Part shown: piece by piece, positions 23,879-34,561 of the stretch
Layout of the letters: the number at the start of each line of letters is the position of its first letter
How positions within the stretch are numbered: the stretch's first letter is position 1
Origin: Adiantum capillus-veneris
Taxonomy: Eukaryota > Streptophyta > Polypodiopsida > Polypodiales > Pteridaceae
Assembly: GCA_014529385.2 (NCBI GenBank)
Contig: CM043948.1
Coordinates: forward strand, 77,858,291 to 77,922,290
Length of the DNA: 64,000 bases
Direction: 5' to 3'
Position numbers and translations under genes: made by a program
Notes under the pieces: generated by a model
Databases searched by the model: none
The model's input: only the letters and a program-made list of their open reading frames with translations
What the model was told of the DNA's origin: nothing

Positions 23879-24330
23879 ACACCGATTTTGAGTTATCGTT
23901 CGCGGACTGCGTACATACCTAAAAAGAAATTTCTGTTTTTTTATTTTTGATTTTTTTGCTTATTGAAAACGATTTTGCAGAAACTACTCCTGAAGGAGGC
24001 TGGAATCGATGTGGTCTACAACTTTACAGAAGGAAGTGTTTTCAAATTGTGCACCGATTTTGAGTTATCATTCGCGGACTGCGTACATACCTTAAAAGCA
24101 ATTTCCGTTTTTTGTTTTTTATTTTTCTGCTTATTGAAAACGATTTTGCAGAAACTACCCGCGTGAGAGACCGGAATCGATGTGTTCTACAACTTTGCAG
24201 AAGAAACTACCCGCGATGGGGATTGGAATCGATGTGGTCTATAACTTTGCAGAAGAAAGTTTCTCTAAATTCTGCACCGATTTTGGGTTATCGTCTCGGA
24301 CTGCGAATATGTTTGAAAATCAAAATTTTA
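23879..24330. repeat. Tandem repeats after the primer site
   Basis: A unit starting CACCGATTTTGAGTTATC recurs at about 23879, 24053 and 24276 (spacings ~174 and ~223 bp). The longer spacing includes an internal partial duplication of GCAGAAACTACCCGCG. Confidence 0.7.
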
Positions 24331-24599
24331 CTTTTTGCTTTTGATTTTTCTCATAATTGAAAACTTCTCAATTATATTTTTCTTCATCAATCATATATTT
24401 GCTACTGACGTAACTTTGCTGCAAAAGCCAGTTACACATCGTTCCCATTCAGTCGAGCCGTTGATGATCGTCCAAATTCTATCGAGCTACTGTTGGTACA
24501 TGATCTTTTGTTATATGATATACTCGTTCATTGATTCTCGTATAATTATTCTTTTAGAGATATAGTTTACGTCGTTTTATTGATAATTTCTCATTGATA

Positions 24600-25010
24600 C
24601 CATATTGATTTTGATGGTACCATGATGATGTTTTGTTAATACTTTGGTCATGGTGATTTTCGTTGATACCATGATGATATGTCATTGATACCATGGTTAT
24701 TCTTGGTGGTGCCATGATGATATTTCGTTGATACCATGGTTATTCTCGGTGATTCCATGATGATATTTCGTCGATTCCATGGTGATTTTTGTTGATACCA
24801 TGATGATGTTTTGTTGATACCATGGTTATTCTCGGTGATACCATGATGTTGTTTCGTTGATACCATGGTTATTCTTGGTGATTCCATGATGATGTTTCGT
24901 TGATACCATGGTTATTCTCGGTGATGCCATGATGTTGTTTCGTTGATACAATGATTATTCTCGGTGATATCATGATGCTTTTCGTTGATACCATGATCAT
25001 TTATTCATTT
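24600..25010. repeat. ~43-44-bp minisatellite
   Basis: Repeated units of the form CGTTGATACCATGGTTATTC followed by a CCATGATGATGTTT-like half (for example starts at 24855, 24899 and 24941). Roughly nine units with variation. Confidence 0.8.
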
Positions 25011-25851
25011 TTATTGATATAATGATGATATTTTGTTAATACTTTGATGGTATTCATTGATCACTACATTGATAAATGTTGTTTTATGTAGTATATACAC
25101 ATATCATTTGTATCACGTAATCACACATTTTGTACTTTTACGTTTATACTTTATGTACCATATGTTATCGTGCGTATATATGTCGTCAAAAGAGTGGCGT
25201 CGCGAACCATCTCTTATGGCATTGTGAACGTAATTATTTCATTAACGATGCTAATAATTTTCATGACATTTTTTTTTTGGAGTCTATGATCTATGTAGGA
25301 TTGATCAAAGAATTGATTTTATGAAGACAAACTTGGTGACAATAAAAGATTTATGAAGATATGTTTGGTGATGCCATATTGATGACAACATGAAGACATG
25401 TTTGGTGATGCGATATTGATGACAAGCTACACAGCAGATTCACGGAGACACTTTTGATTACAAGCTAATCGATAGCTTTTACACCTCTTTATTGAACCTT
25501 TGTATTCATTATTGTATTTGATAGGATAGGAGTAATGTAACTCCTCATAAAACATTCATTGTAAAAGGAGTGATGTAGCTCCTCGTAAACATTCGTATAT
25601 TCAATGATTTTTATAATATAACGGTGGGTGTATATAGAGCTGTGGGTTTTTCCCTTGATCCCCCAAGGGTTTTTTCATCCATAGTTAGGGACCCTTATTT
25701 GAGCGGGGGGGTTGAGCTTATATGTGAAGCTACTCAATATATGGCTTCTCTATATATGGCACCCAGGTCCCCTCTATATATACATCATCTCATGTGTGTA
25801 TTCTACACACTTTGGGGCTCTACTTCTGTGCTCTCTCCTTCTCTCTCAGCA

Positions 25852-28800
25852 CATATTACCATACCCTCTTTAGCTTTGTAAAGAACTTCAAAAAATCAGC
25901 AAAACTTTAAGGTTAACCTTTGCAAATGAAGGCTTTTATCATGAATTTTCCAAGGTTTGAAGATAACATATCTTCATCGACACGTGCAACTTCGCCATGC
26001 TGACCGCTTCTTCTTCCGGTGCTGTAAAGAGGTGAATGTCAACTTCTCCAAAGCTTCAACCTCTCTTTACAAGCTCATCCCTTCTCTAAATTTTCTCATC
26101 ATATATCTCACCATTTGGTGAATGATTTTGTAAATATTTTGTAGTGATAATTACTAACTACTAACCACTAACCTTATTGTAAAATGCACCCTCTACTAGA
26201 GTAGGCACTCCCAAATTATTCACTTAATCCTCTCTCCTTTCATCCTCAATAATTCTCTTACCTTGAGCCCATATCCATGTGACTCAAAGGATAAGAGAGA
26301 CCCACCCTCATTTAAAAAAAATAAAAATTTGCATAATCTTTGATTTCTTCAAATAAACTTGATTAGTCCTAATCCTAATCGGGGCTTCTAAAACCTATAA
26401 ATAGAGCCCTTCTCTCCCTTGTAAATCATCACATGATCACACTACACCACACCATTCTCAACACATAACACACCACTCTTCAAGCCTAGTTTTGTAGAGT
26501 GTGTGCATCATGAGTGCTCTATTCCATCATTACACATAGGTGCATGGAGAAGCTTGAAGTTAGTTATGCCATCTAGAGGAGTGGAGTGTATGCCATACTC
26601 TTCACCACACTTGTAGCCTACTCCTGTGCATAAATAAGATTTATAGTTTTGGGTGCAATTGTATGTTGCAACTAGGACTCTTCTCTCCAAATTGACTTGA
26701 TAAGTTGGCTCATCAGGTGGTTGAAGGTATATTGTCCTTGAAGTTTGTTGTGCCATTCCATGCTTGGTGGTTTGAGGGCTTGTTGAATTGTTTGCCTAAA
26801 AGGTCAATTGTAAGAGAGTGCTCGGTTAGAGGGCTCCCGTGACCCTAAGACAATTTGTGTATTGGCAACAAGGTCAAGTTTTGTGTTGTCTCTCAATTTC
26901 TTCATCAAGCTTTGTGTGCATCTAGTCTTTAAGGCGAAGACTGAGTTGCTCAAGTTGATTTGTGTTGTTTACCTCTCTCTGGCGTGGTGAATGTTTGTGT
27001 TTGGTGTGTGTGGCTATCTTGCATTCCCCTCTCTTTGTGCGTTTGAGTACAAGGAGATATCATGTGCGTCCTAGTTCGCATCTACAACTAGGTGGTGTCC
27101 TTTTCTTCTTTGGTTTCTGGCTGTGGGTTGTTGTTGTCTCTGATTGTGCTTGCCCCAGCCCCAATTGAGCAGCATGGGAGCCTCGAAGGGTGTTTAGAGG
27201 CCGCTCTTCTTGTTGCCCGCCCCGGACCGCCTCACTAGAATCGAGCTTGACGCAGGTTTCGTCCTCGTACATCTTTGTGAAGTATTCGCAATCATTTTTC
27301 TAATTTTGGTGTCAAGTTTTTCTAGCAAATTTAGCTTTTTTCTATTCATATTGCAGTCGTCAATCTTGAGTCTCACGTTGCATCTTACGTCACTCTATTT
27401 TGAGGACTCTTTTATTATTAACGTCTCCTTTTCCCTGCTTTTTTGGGTGACGTCGCTCACATATTTTGACATTTACTGAGTATCCTTCTTGCGTTTATCA
27501 TTGATAGAACACGATCTTCATGTTTCTCTCTTCCTCAATAGTATCTTTCACCATATATGATGTGCAGATTGTGCAATCTTATCTTATACATCTTCCAACA
27601 ACCAGATATGGCTATGACTATTCTCGTCAACGTTTTTCCTTCTAGCCAATGTTCTGTTCCCTCTTTCTAAGGCCAAGGATTTCCATGTTAAAAATAAAAG
27701 ATGTTGTGTATGTCTAGACGCCTCAACCTGTTGATATGGATCATGACAACATGCTTATCACTGAAGGACCTGTATTTGAAGATTTGCATGTTTCATATAC
27801 GGATTGGCAAACTCTGTTGGGTGCATTTTTGACACCCCGTTTTTTGTAAATTTATACATATAGACTGATGCCCGATGTCAAAAGTGTGTGTGGGATTTCT
27901 TTTTGTGGGGTTTGTAGCTTGCTTTAGCAAGCACATGTACATGCACTGCAAGTCGTTAGTCTAGTGACATCTATCGAGCTACTAAGATTACCCGTGAATA
28001 AGTTTTTTGAAGTGAGACTTTTATATAGATAAAACTCATGTATAAAATTAAAAAAGTTCAGCCAAAGTTTAGAATTTTGTAGGAGCTCATTTTGACTTCT
28101 TGATGCCTTTGGATGCAGTTTTTTGCCCTTGAGTAGCTCTCTCTACACCTACTCTTCCTACTACAGCATCCTGTTCGCGTTGATTTTGCACATAGTTGTG
28201 TGTGGGTTTGATATGAATAATTTCAGCACTTTTGTTGTAGATTTTGCAGAGATTTTTTGAAGTTTGAAATCATGTCTCTTGGATTTGGAGTTTTGGGGTT
28301 ATGGTGTGTTCTCTGTAGCCTACAGTGTGTGGCAGCTTTGGGGCAAAACTATGTAGGTTGATTTGTGGAAACCCATACGTCTTATGGGTGATGTATACTT
28401 TGAAGGGGGACTTTTAAAGTGTTTTTTAATGAGGGAAAATCTTTGTTTTCAAGATCATTGGTAGGCGACGTCCGTAATTCCATGCCTAAACAGGTTTCTT
28501 CCTTCTTTGTGACATAGTCTCTTGGGGGCGACGACCAGTAAATTCTCAAGGGGACTACTCTTGTTGGATTTGTGGTGTTTCAAAGGGGTTTCCCAAATCT
28601 TTTGGTGTTCTTGTAGTGCTCTTTCAATGCTCTTGGGTGACATCGCTACAGAGGTGTTCCCGTGTCATGCCGCTCTGCTCCCATGACAAGAAAATGAGCA
28701 AAGGAATGCTGATCAAGAGTATTTGAATCCTACATGGTTAATCAGCAGTTATAAGGGCTTGCTAACAAGCCAATTTTTAAGTTGAAAGTGTGCCACATGC

Positions 28801-28990
28801 GGCTCTAAGGGTCAAAAGATGTCTTGGTAATGCCAAACAATGAATATTCTTGAAGTGGTCACAGCTGGGATTTTATTAATCCAAGTTGAAGTACTCAAAA
28901 AGATCTACATGCCTATCTTTACGGATCGTCAATCGGAGCTACGGGTAAGAAGTTATGACAGTTTTAAGTTGAGTCAGTAGCAGATCTGTA
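25852..28990. other. Unassigned 3.1-kb region with one promoter-like site
   Basis: No gene, LTR pair or transposase is recognisable. A well-formed TATAAATA (26396-26403) is followed by a C/A-rich leader-like stretch (26410-26480), so an old promoter or LTR U3/R is possible. At 27715-27850 one plus-strand frame gives a protein-like run (VDMDHDNMLITEGPVFEDLH, then YTDWQTLLG) of unknown origin, with a stop before it. Confidence 0.3.
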
Positions 28991-29089
28991 CCAGATTGAG
29001 CACCTGCTGATAAAATGTCAAAGATGATAGGAATGCATGAGTCCAAAGTGCTCACCTTCAGGAGCATGTCATTCTTTTCAGTTCGTCAA

Positions 29090-29175
29090 TTGGGGTTTCA
29101 GTTGGTAAGATATGGCCAATTTAAGTATCGTCAGGGGCCGGGTTCGAACCGCCCCGGTCACCCTGATCAATCACA
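29090..29175 (+). mobile_element. Possible tRNA-derived SINE head
   Basis: TCAGTTGGTAAGA (29098-29110) resembles a pol III A box. GGGTTCGAACCG (29140-29151) resembles a B box about 40 bp downstream, the spacing found in tRNAs and SINEs. No acceptor stem fold is apparent and no poly(A) tail is clear, so this is not a functional tRNA gene. Confidence 0.35.
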
Positions 29176-29179
29176 TTCA

Positions 29180-30925
29180 TCTGGTTTAATGCAGTGCGGT
29201 GCTCGATGTGTATGCCAAATGTGGGCTAATGCGGAAGCATTTTTTATCATAAGCCTAGCTTTGACGGACACAGATACTTGCATCTTGGAAGCCATGGTGC
29301 CATTCAACACACTAGAGTGGGCAGTAGAATTCACGGTGATATTGCTAATCACTGGATGTGGAAAATGATGTCAAGGAGGTAAAGCCTTAACACTATAATG
29401 GTAACCTAACAGGACATAAAAGTGTCCTTTCAGGGTTTTGGGAAAAATTTCCAAAACCATAGTAGATCCCCTCATTTTGAAAAATCCTTTCATGAGCTTA
29501 TAGTTCAATAACTACTACATATGGAAAAAATGAGAAACTTGTAATTTTTCTCATCACTTGGTCACTACAAGCCTCCAAAGTTGATGGACTAGTGCATTTT
29601 GCCCAAAAGAGCAATTTCTTACGATTGATTGCATATAAATAAGAGTGGGGATTTTTGTAGGACATGAGATAAAATGCCCCGTTAACTTCAATGGGTTGGT
29701 GACCAAAACATATGGTTGCTTTTACCTCACTAATTTTGTTTTTCGGCAAAAAAAATAGGTACAAAAAAGTTGCATTTTTGCCATTCTGTGGACCTATCAT
29801 CAAAGTTTCTATAGTCACGCTCAATACAGATACTATATACATGTTTTCTTGGTTCCCTTTGGGTCTTTGGATTCAAAAGGAGCCATGGAGCATGTCAAAA
29901 GGATAATGGATCTCTTAGAATTGGAATCTTGGGGGCAATGATAAAGTGCTAAATACAACAAACGTGAAAAAACTGGGTTTAGCATTATGACCTCTAGAAA
30001 CCCATAGAAACTACTCAATATCTAGCCAAGTTTGTAGTCTATGATTAGATGTGGTTACTACCTACAAAATACACACAATTGGCCTAAGAAACTAGAAATA
30101 TTGAGAAAGTTATACTCGCTACTCTAAAATGTATCATATTCTTCAGTAATCAAAAAACTCAACAATCATCATATACTATGCTATATAGCATATTAGGTCC
30201 CCCAAAACTCAAGGAAGATTAGCTTTATGTTATCCATTACACTTACACAATAAAAATTGAATTTGGATATCAAGAAAGCCACCAAAAAAATCATAAAAGT
30301 GCTAATTTTGACCAAAAAACAGGATTATGCAATTCTTGTAAATTGGTCATAATTGTCCATTTTAACACTTTTCTCTCTTCACAAGCATCAAAACATGTTG
30401 AGAACTAAGAAGGCCTAACCTCTAGCCATCTAAACCTCACAAACATGAAGTTTAGAGTGGTATAGTTTCCAGAAATTGAAAAAAAGTCAAAAACAGGACC
30501 CGTTTTTTCACACAGTTTAGGTTCAAAAATGTTGTGCAAGAGTAAGGTTAATGGTGATATCGATATTCCAAAAAAAATGCTAAGTTTTTTTCAGCTCATA
30601 AGGCAACTTTGTGGATATATAGCACCTAGAAATTCATTTTCATACTCTTCAAATAATTCAAGAAAAATGGTCACTTAACAGGACACAAAAGTGTCCAAGG
30701 ACATAAAAGTGTCCTGTTACCATTCTAGTGTTAACCGATATTTATGCCAAATGTGATTCCTTTACAATAATGAAGGCCACCGTTGGGAAGCTTATCAATG
30801 CACTGCTCAATAGCTATGCCAAATGTGATGCGCTACTTGAAATGGCCAAGGACCTAAGGCCGCCCAAAGTTAAGCTAAAGAGCCCGCTCAATCCAACCAA
30901 GGCGGTCCAATGCTATTTTTTTTAA
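29180..30925 (+). pseudogene. PPR-protein gene remnant split by a transposon
   Basis: Before the transposon a frame reads VLDVYAKCGLMRKH at about 29197-29240. After it the frame reads LTDIYAKCDSFTIMKA and then INALLNSYAKCDALLEMAKD at 30731-30855. YAKCG repeats spaced about 31-36 residues apart mark plant PPR proteins (organellar RNA-binding proteins). Reading across one copy of the TTAA duplication joins GKA to LTDIYAKC without a frame break. Other stops are present, so it was already a pseudogene or decayed afterwards. Confidence 0.5.
29391..30730. mobile_element. 1340-bp DNA transposon at TTAA, copy 1
   Basis: The ends are inverted: CACTATAATGGTAACC at the left, and on the opposite strand from the right CACTAGAATGGTAACA. 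TTAA stands on each side (29387-29390 and 30731-30734). Subterminal copies of GGACATAAAAGTGTCC or close variants lie at both ends. The 96-114-codon minus frames in the two copies do not resemble transposase, so the element is non-autonomous. The 50320-51659 copy is the same length. Confidence 0.8.
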
Positions 30926-32020
30926 TATATAGTGTGAAGGGTTGAAACAAAAGAAGAGGCTATGGCTGTTGGCGACGGGCAGTAGCACAGGCAAGCGAAA
31001 AGAAGCTCGCGCCGGGCTGTGTGGAGCTCGAGCGACCTTGCCGCAGAAACAGAAACCACTCAGAAGATCCTCACGCACAGGTTTGGCACCAGCGGGGCTA
31101 GATTCCATGTTGGTCATCTCTCGGCCTGCCATGTCATCAAGAGGCCCTTCCCATTAGCGATATCGCTAATGGGATGGCCAAAAAAAGGTTTTTTTCCATG
31201 CAGCTAGGGAGCTATTAAAAAAAAAGAAAGGTGCAACTCTTGTTCTTCTTCTTCTACGGGTGGGCATTCCATAGCAGGGCCAAGACGTCCTAGGTAACCT
31301 TAAGCTCTAAGCTAAGAATCTCTAATCTCCTTAAGCCATCCTAATCTAAAGCTCTCAAGTCTAAGCTCTCTAATCGGAAGCTTAAGCAATCAAAGCCATC
31401 CTGATCTAAAGCTCTCGAGTTTAAGATCGCTAATCAAAGTTTTCCCAAGCTCTCTAAGCCAAGCTTCTCGAACCTCAAGCCACAAGCCATCATAATCCTA
31501 ATCTCGCTATCATAAGCCATCAAAACCTTAACCGGATAATCTTAAGATCTCTAGGCCATAATCTCGGATCTCATTAGCCATCATTATCATGAGCTCACTA
31601 ATTTGAAGCCTAAGCTATCTAAGCCACCTAAGCCCAATCAAATCCGGAATTAATCCATAAATCCTAGCCGAACCTTCTCGAATCAACCAAGCCAAAGCTC
31701 TGGATATCATTAAGCCTTGATTAGCTATTTGAATCAAACCAAGCTTAAGGAGGATCACAATAAACCCATTCAAATTAGAGATTTAATCCATAAATCCTAA
31801 ACCAAATTAGACGGCCATTGGAAGATGAAGTTCCTAAGCCTTAGCGGGAAGAAGCAGAAGGCAGTATTAAACAGGTCATTATCACTTTTTTTTATTAGCA
31901 CCTGGATTAAGCTAGGTTCATCTTGTAAGGAGCATTAAGCCTCCATTAACGATTGATTAATGATGACTACTGTGGATTAAGTGGAATTAAGAGAACAGTT
32001 TGTTTTGAGCTCTGTCTTGT
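30926..32020. other. Unassigned region with a perfect palindrome and AAGC-rich degenerate repeats
   Basis: 30950-31140 is GC-richer than its surroundings without a recognisable gene. 31149-31174 is a perfect 26-bp palindrome (half-site TCCCATTAGCGAT). 31290-31760 is full of imperfect AAGCCATC / CTAATC / AAGCTCTC motifs, with one ~66-bp repeat visible (31333 and 31399). Confidence 0.4.
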
Positions 32021-32029
32021 TAATTGTGC

Positions 32030-32543
32030 CTACTGCATCTCTTTTCCCCGCACCTCTCACAACCAGGGGCCCGATGCCTTCCCGGCTCACCTTTCGCACA
32101 ATTATCCCCCAACACCAGTTTTCTTGTTTCCCAACAACGTGATAAAGTATCTCGTTGGTATATTCTTTCTGCTCTTACTGATTGCCTTTTGTTTGATGTG
32201 TATGAACTGTCTACTTCCCATGACATATGAAAGTACCTTATTGCAAGTTTTCTTTATTTGAGAGGTTTTCATATAAATACTTTATTCGAGAGGTTTGCTT
32301 AACAAGTTGCAATATGAAGTTGGTACTTCCATGACGGGACATATTGAGTCTTTCAAAGAAATTATTAATCAACTTGCTACTGCCGGTGATCCCGTTCCAC
32401 AAAAGCAACTGATTACACTTCTCCTTGACACAGTGAAAGACTCTTGTTATGATAACATTGTTACCATTCTTTCTAATAAAGATGGTCTCGATTTTGACCA
32501 AGCCTGCATTTCTTTAATTGAATACTCTAAACCAGCTTAAAAA
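32030..32543 (+). pseudogene. copia gag (UBN2-type) fragment
   Basis: The frame 32295-32540 (81 codons) reads KLQYEVGTSMTGHIESFKEI, then INQLATAGDPVPQKQLITLL and LDTVKDSCYDNIVTILS. This matches the alpha-helical core of Ty1/copia gag. An upstream frame around 32150-32230 has ALTDCLLFDVYELSTSHDI, the part preceding it in such gags. The frames are not continuous. No LTR or pol accompanies it. Confidence 0.6.
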
Positions 32544-32643
32544 TTCTTAGGGTTAGCTTCATTAAATAACTCCAAAGGTTAGTGCTAAAAGTCCTAGACC
32601 TAGGACCTTTAGGTACTTTAGACCCTAGGCAAAGCCTAGACCT

Positions 32644-32730
32644 GTGCTTGAGGTGCTTGAGCTGACTAAGGTGCTTGAAGACCAACGTTCTTGAGGTGCT
32701 TGATGACCAAGGTGCTTGAGGTGTTCAAGT
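32644..32730. repeat. GGTGCTTGA minisatellite
   Basis: About six imperfect units containing GGTGCTTGA spaced 10-30 bp apart. Confidence 0.6.
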
Positions 32731-32799
32731 CAAACATGAACCCTACAAAGGAGGGGGCGAGCCCTAAAGGTAGGGGATGAGAGAGAACACACACACCTA

Positions 32800-32846
<47 letters not shown>

Positions 32847-33173
32847 AGCCCAAGACTCAAGAGGCATAAAGGACGTCAAGCCCCTAGCCATGTTGCCCTC
32901 ATAGCGTGCCTCAATCCTATTGGATGGCCCTTAGGGAGGTCCAATGAGAATTTTGATGCATTTAAATAATTAAGTAAGCTCTCTCTTTCTAAGGGGAAAA
33001 TAAGGACACTTGTCCAAATGCTACTGCTATTAATAGACATGACCAAAGCTTGTGATTGGTTAGGCCTTGGATGGGCCAATTGGATGCATGCTAGAGTGAA
33101 GAGAGAGAGGGGTCAACCAAGGAAAAGAGGAGCCCTTGTTTTTTCACATTCTCACACACACACTCACCATTAC

Positions 33174-33629
33174 GGAAAATTTGGACTCTGGAAGGGGCTC
33201 TATAAGGAGGTTTGACTTTGCCTCTCTTGTCCAAAGTGGAAAAATCGGTAAAGTACATAAAACGCTTTGTCAAAACCTATCAACAAACATATCATTGGAA
33301 AGATCTTAGAAAGTAGGTTCCAAATCCCCAAACTCGGGCAATTTTGGAGTTGATTTGTAGAAGTAATGGCCTCCCCATTGAAGCTGAAATGTGGGGAGAG
33401 ATTCCATTTATAAGAGAGAGTTGTGAAATCAAAAAATGGAATCTTCTAGCATATAAGGAATCTAATGGCATGCTATATTTTAGTAGATAGATCTCGATGA
33501 GTACATTCTAAATCCAAAAGGTTTGATAAGTTTTAATTTCATTTGTAAAGATTTTATTATGCGCGCATTTTGGACAAGAATGAGAAAGTCAAAGTCCTTA
33601 TAAGGCCCATTTGAGAGTCCAAAATTTCC
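33174..33629. mobile_element. Foldback MITE, copy 1
   Basis: Long inverted arms: left GGAAAATTTGGACTCTGG, right complement GGAAATTTTGGACTCTCA, continuing through TATAAGGA and TTTGACTTT blocks for about 60 bp and more weakly inward. Homologous to the element at 62633-63071. Non-coding. Confidence 0.7.
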
Positions 33630-34561
33630 CTAATGCCCATTCTCTCATATGTTGAGCAATATCGCCATCTCCTTCTCTAAGCTTGAGAAGTTGAGAGCCT
33701 ACAGCAAAACCTCTTGGCTATGGAACAAAAATCAAACCAAGAGTCAAGCCTGAAAGCAATGCTTATCATCTTCTTCATCTCCATTACTATGCTATCCTAT
33801 GCTCTAAGAGTAATGATATGTGAGAAGACTACTTATTTCTTGTAAGAATACAAGTTATTCTCTTCCCTTCTCTCACTCCATGCTAACTCTCTCAACCTTT
33901 GAAGGTGTTTGAGGTCTTGGTATTGAGGACGGGGAAAACTTCATGTTATTACAAGCTCACTAGTGGCATAATATTGGTTCATGAGGGTGAAAGCATGTTA
34001 ACCTGTCGCGCTTTTTGTGCTAGTTAGCAGTTTCAAGTTAGCACATCTTCAAAAAGTTGGGCGTCCGGTAATTTTTTTACAAATAATATCAACATTTGCT
34101 GGAGGTTTTACATTTGGATTCCTTGTTTCGAGTGCTTTCTATTGATATATCATATGTCATAGATCTTGGAGATGTAGCTCAAGTTATTATACTAGTTAGC
34201 ATATGTCAAAATTGTGCTAGTTAGCATTGTCGGGGACATGAAAAAGCATGACAAGTTAACATGCTTTCACCCATGAATCTTACCATCTTCATAGCATCAA
34301 CAAGGTCTCAAGGAACACAAAGAATGTATTGTACATCATGAGGACATGTGTGTGCAAATGCGTGCGTGCGTCCATGGTGCAGTGCATGTGGGGAACGGGG
34401 AAGAGCATAAGCTGATGTGGGTGGAGCAGCCTCACAAGACTTAAGATGAGGAGCTCCTTATTGTCATATGTAATGAAGAAAAAGGGTATGTACACACGTG
34501 GGCGGGCGGCCCGACATTGGACATCCGGGTGGGCAAAAGTCGGTGTGCCTTTACCCCAACA

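Larger units (their letters stand above)
23706..25851 (+). mobile_element. 2.1-kb non-autonomous LTR retroelement (TRIM/LARD type)
   Basis: Direct terminal repeats at 23706-23831 and 25713-25851 both begin TGAGCTTATATGTGAAGC and end CTCTCTCA(A/G)CA. The right copy has 13 bp more. The left LTR is followed at once by TGGTATTAGAGC, a primer site complementary to initiator tRNA-Met. The right one is preceded by GAGCGGGGGG, a polypurine tract. The 1.9-kb interior has no gag or pol, only tandem repeats. Such elements rely on the enzymes of an autonomous relative. No convincing 5-bp duplication is seen (TGTGT versus CATAT). Confidence 0.75.

Noticed and set aside
29391-30730. Assigning the TTAA element directly to CACTA or piggyBac
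   Set aside because: Ends suggest one family and target duplication the other; without a transposase the call would be a guess.
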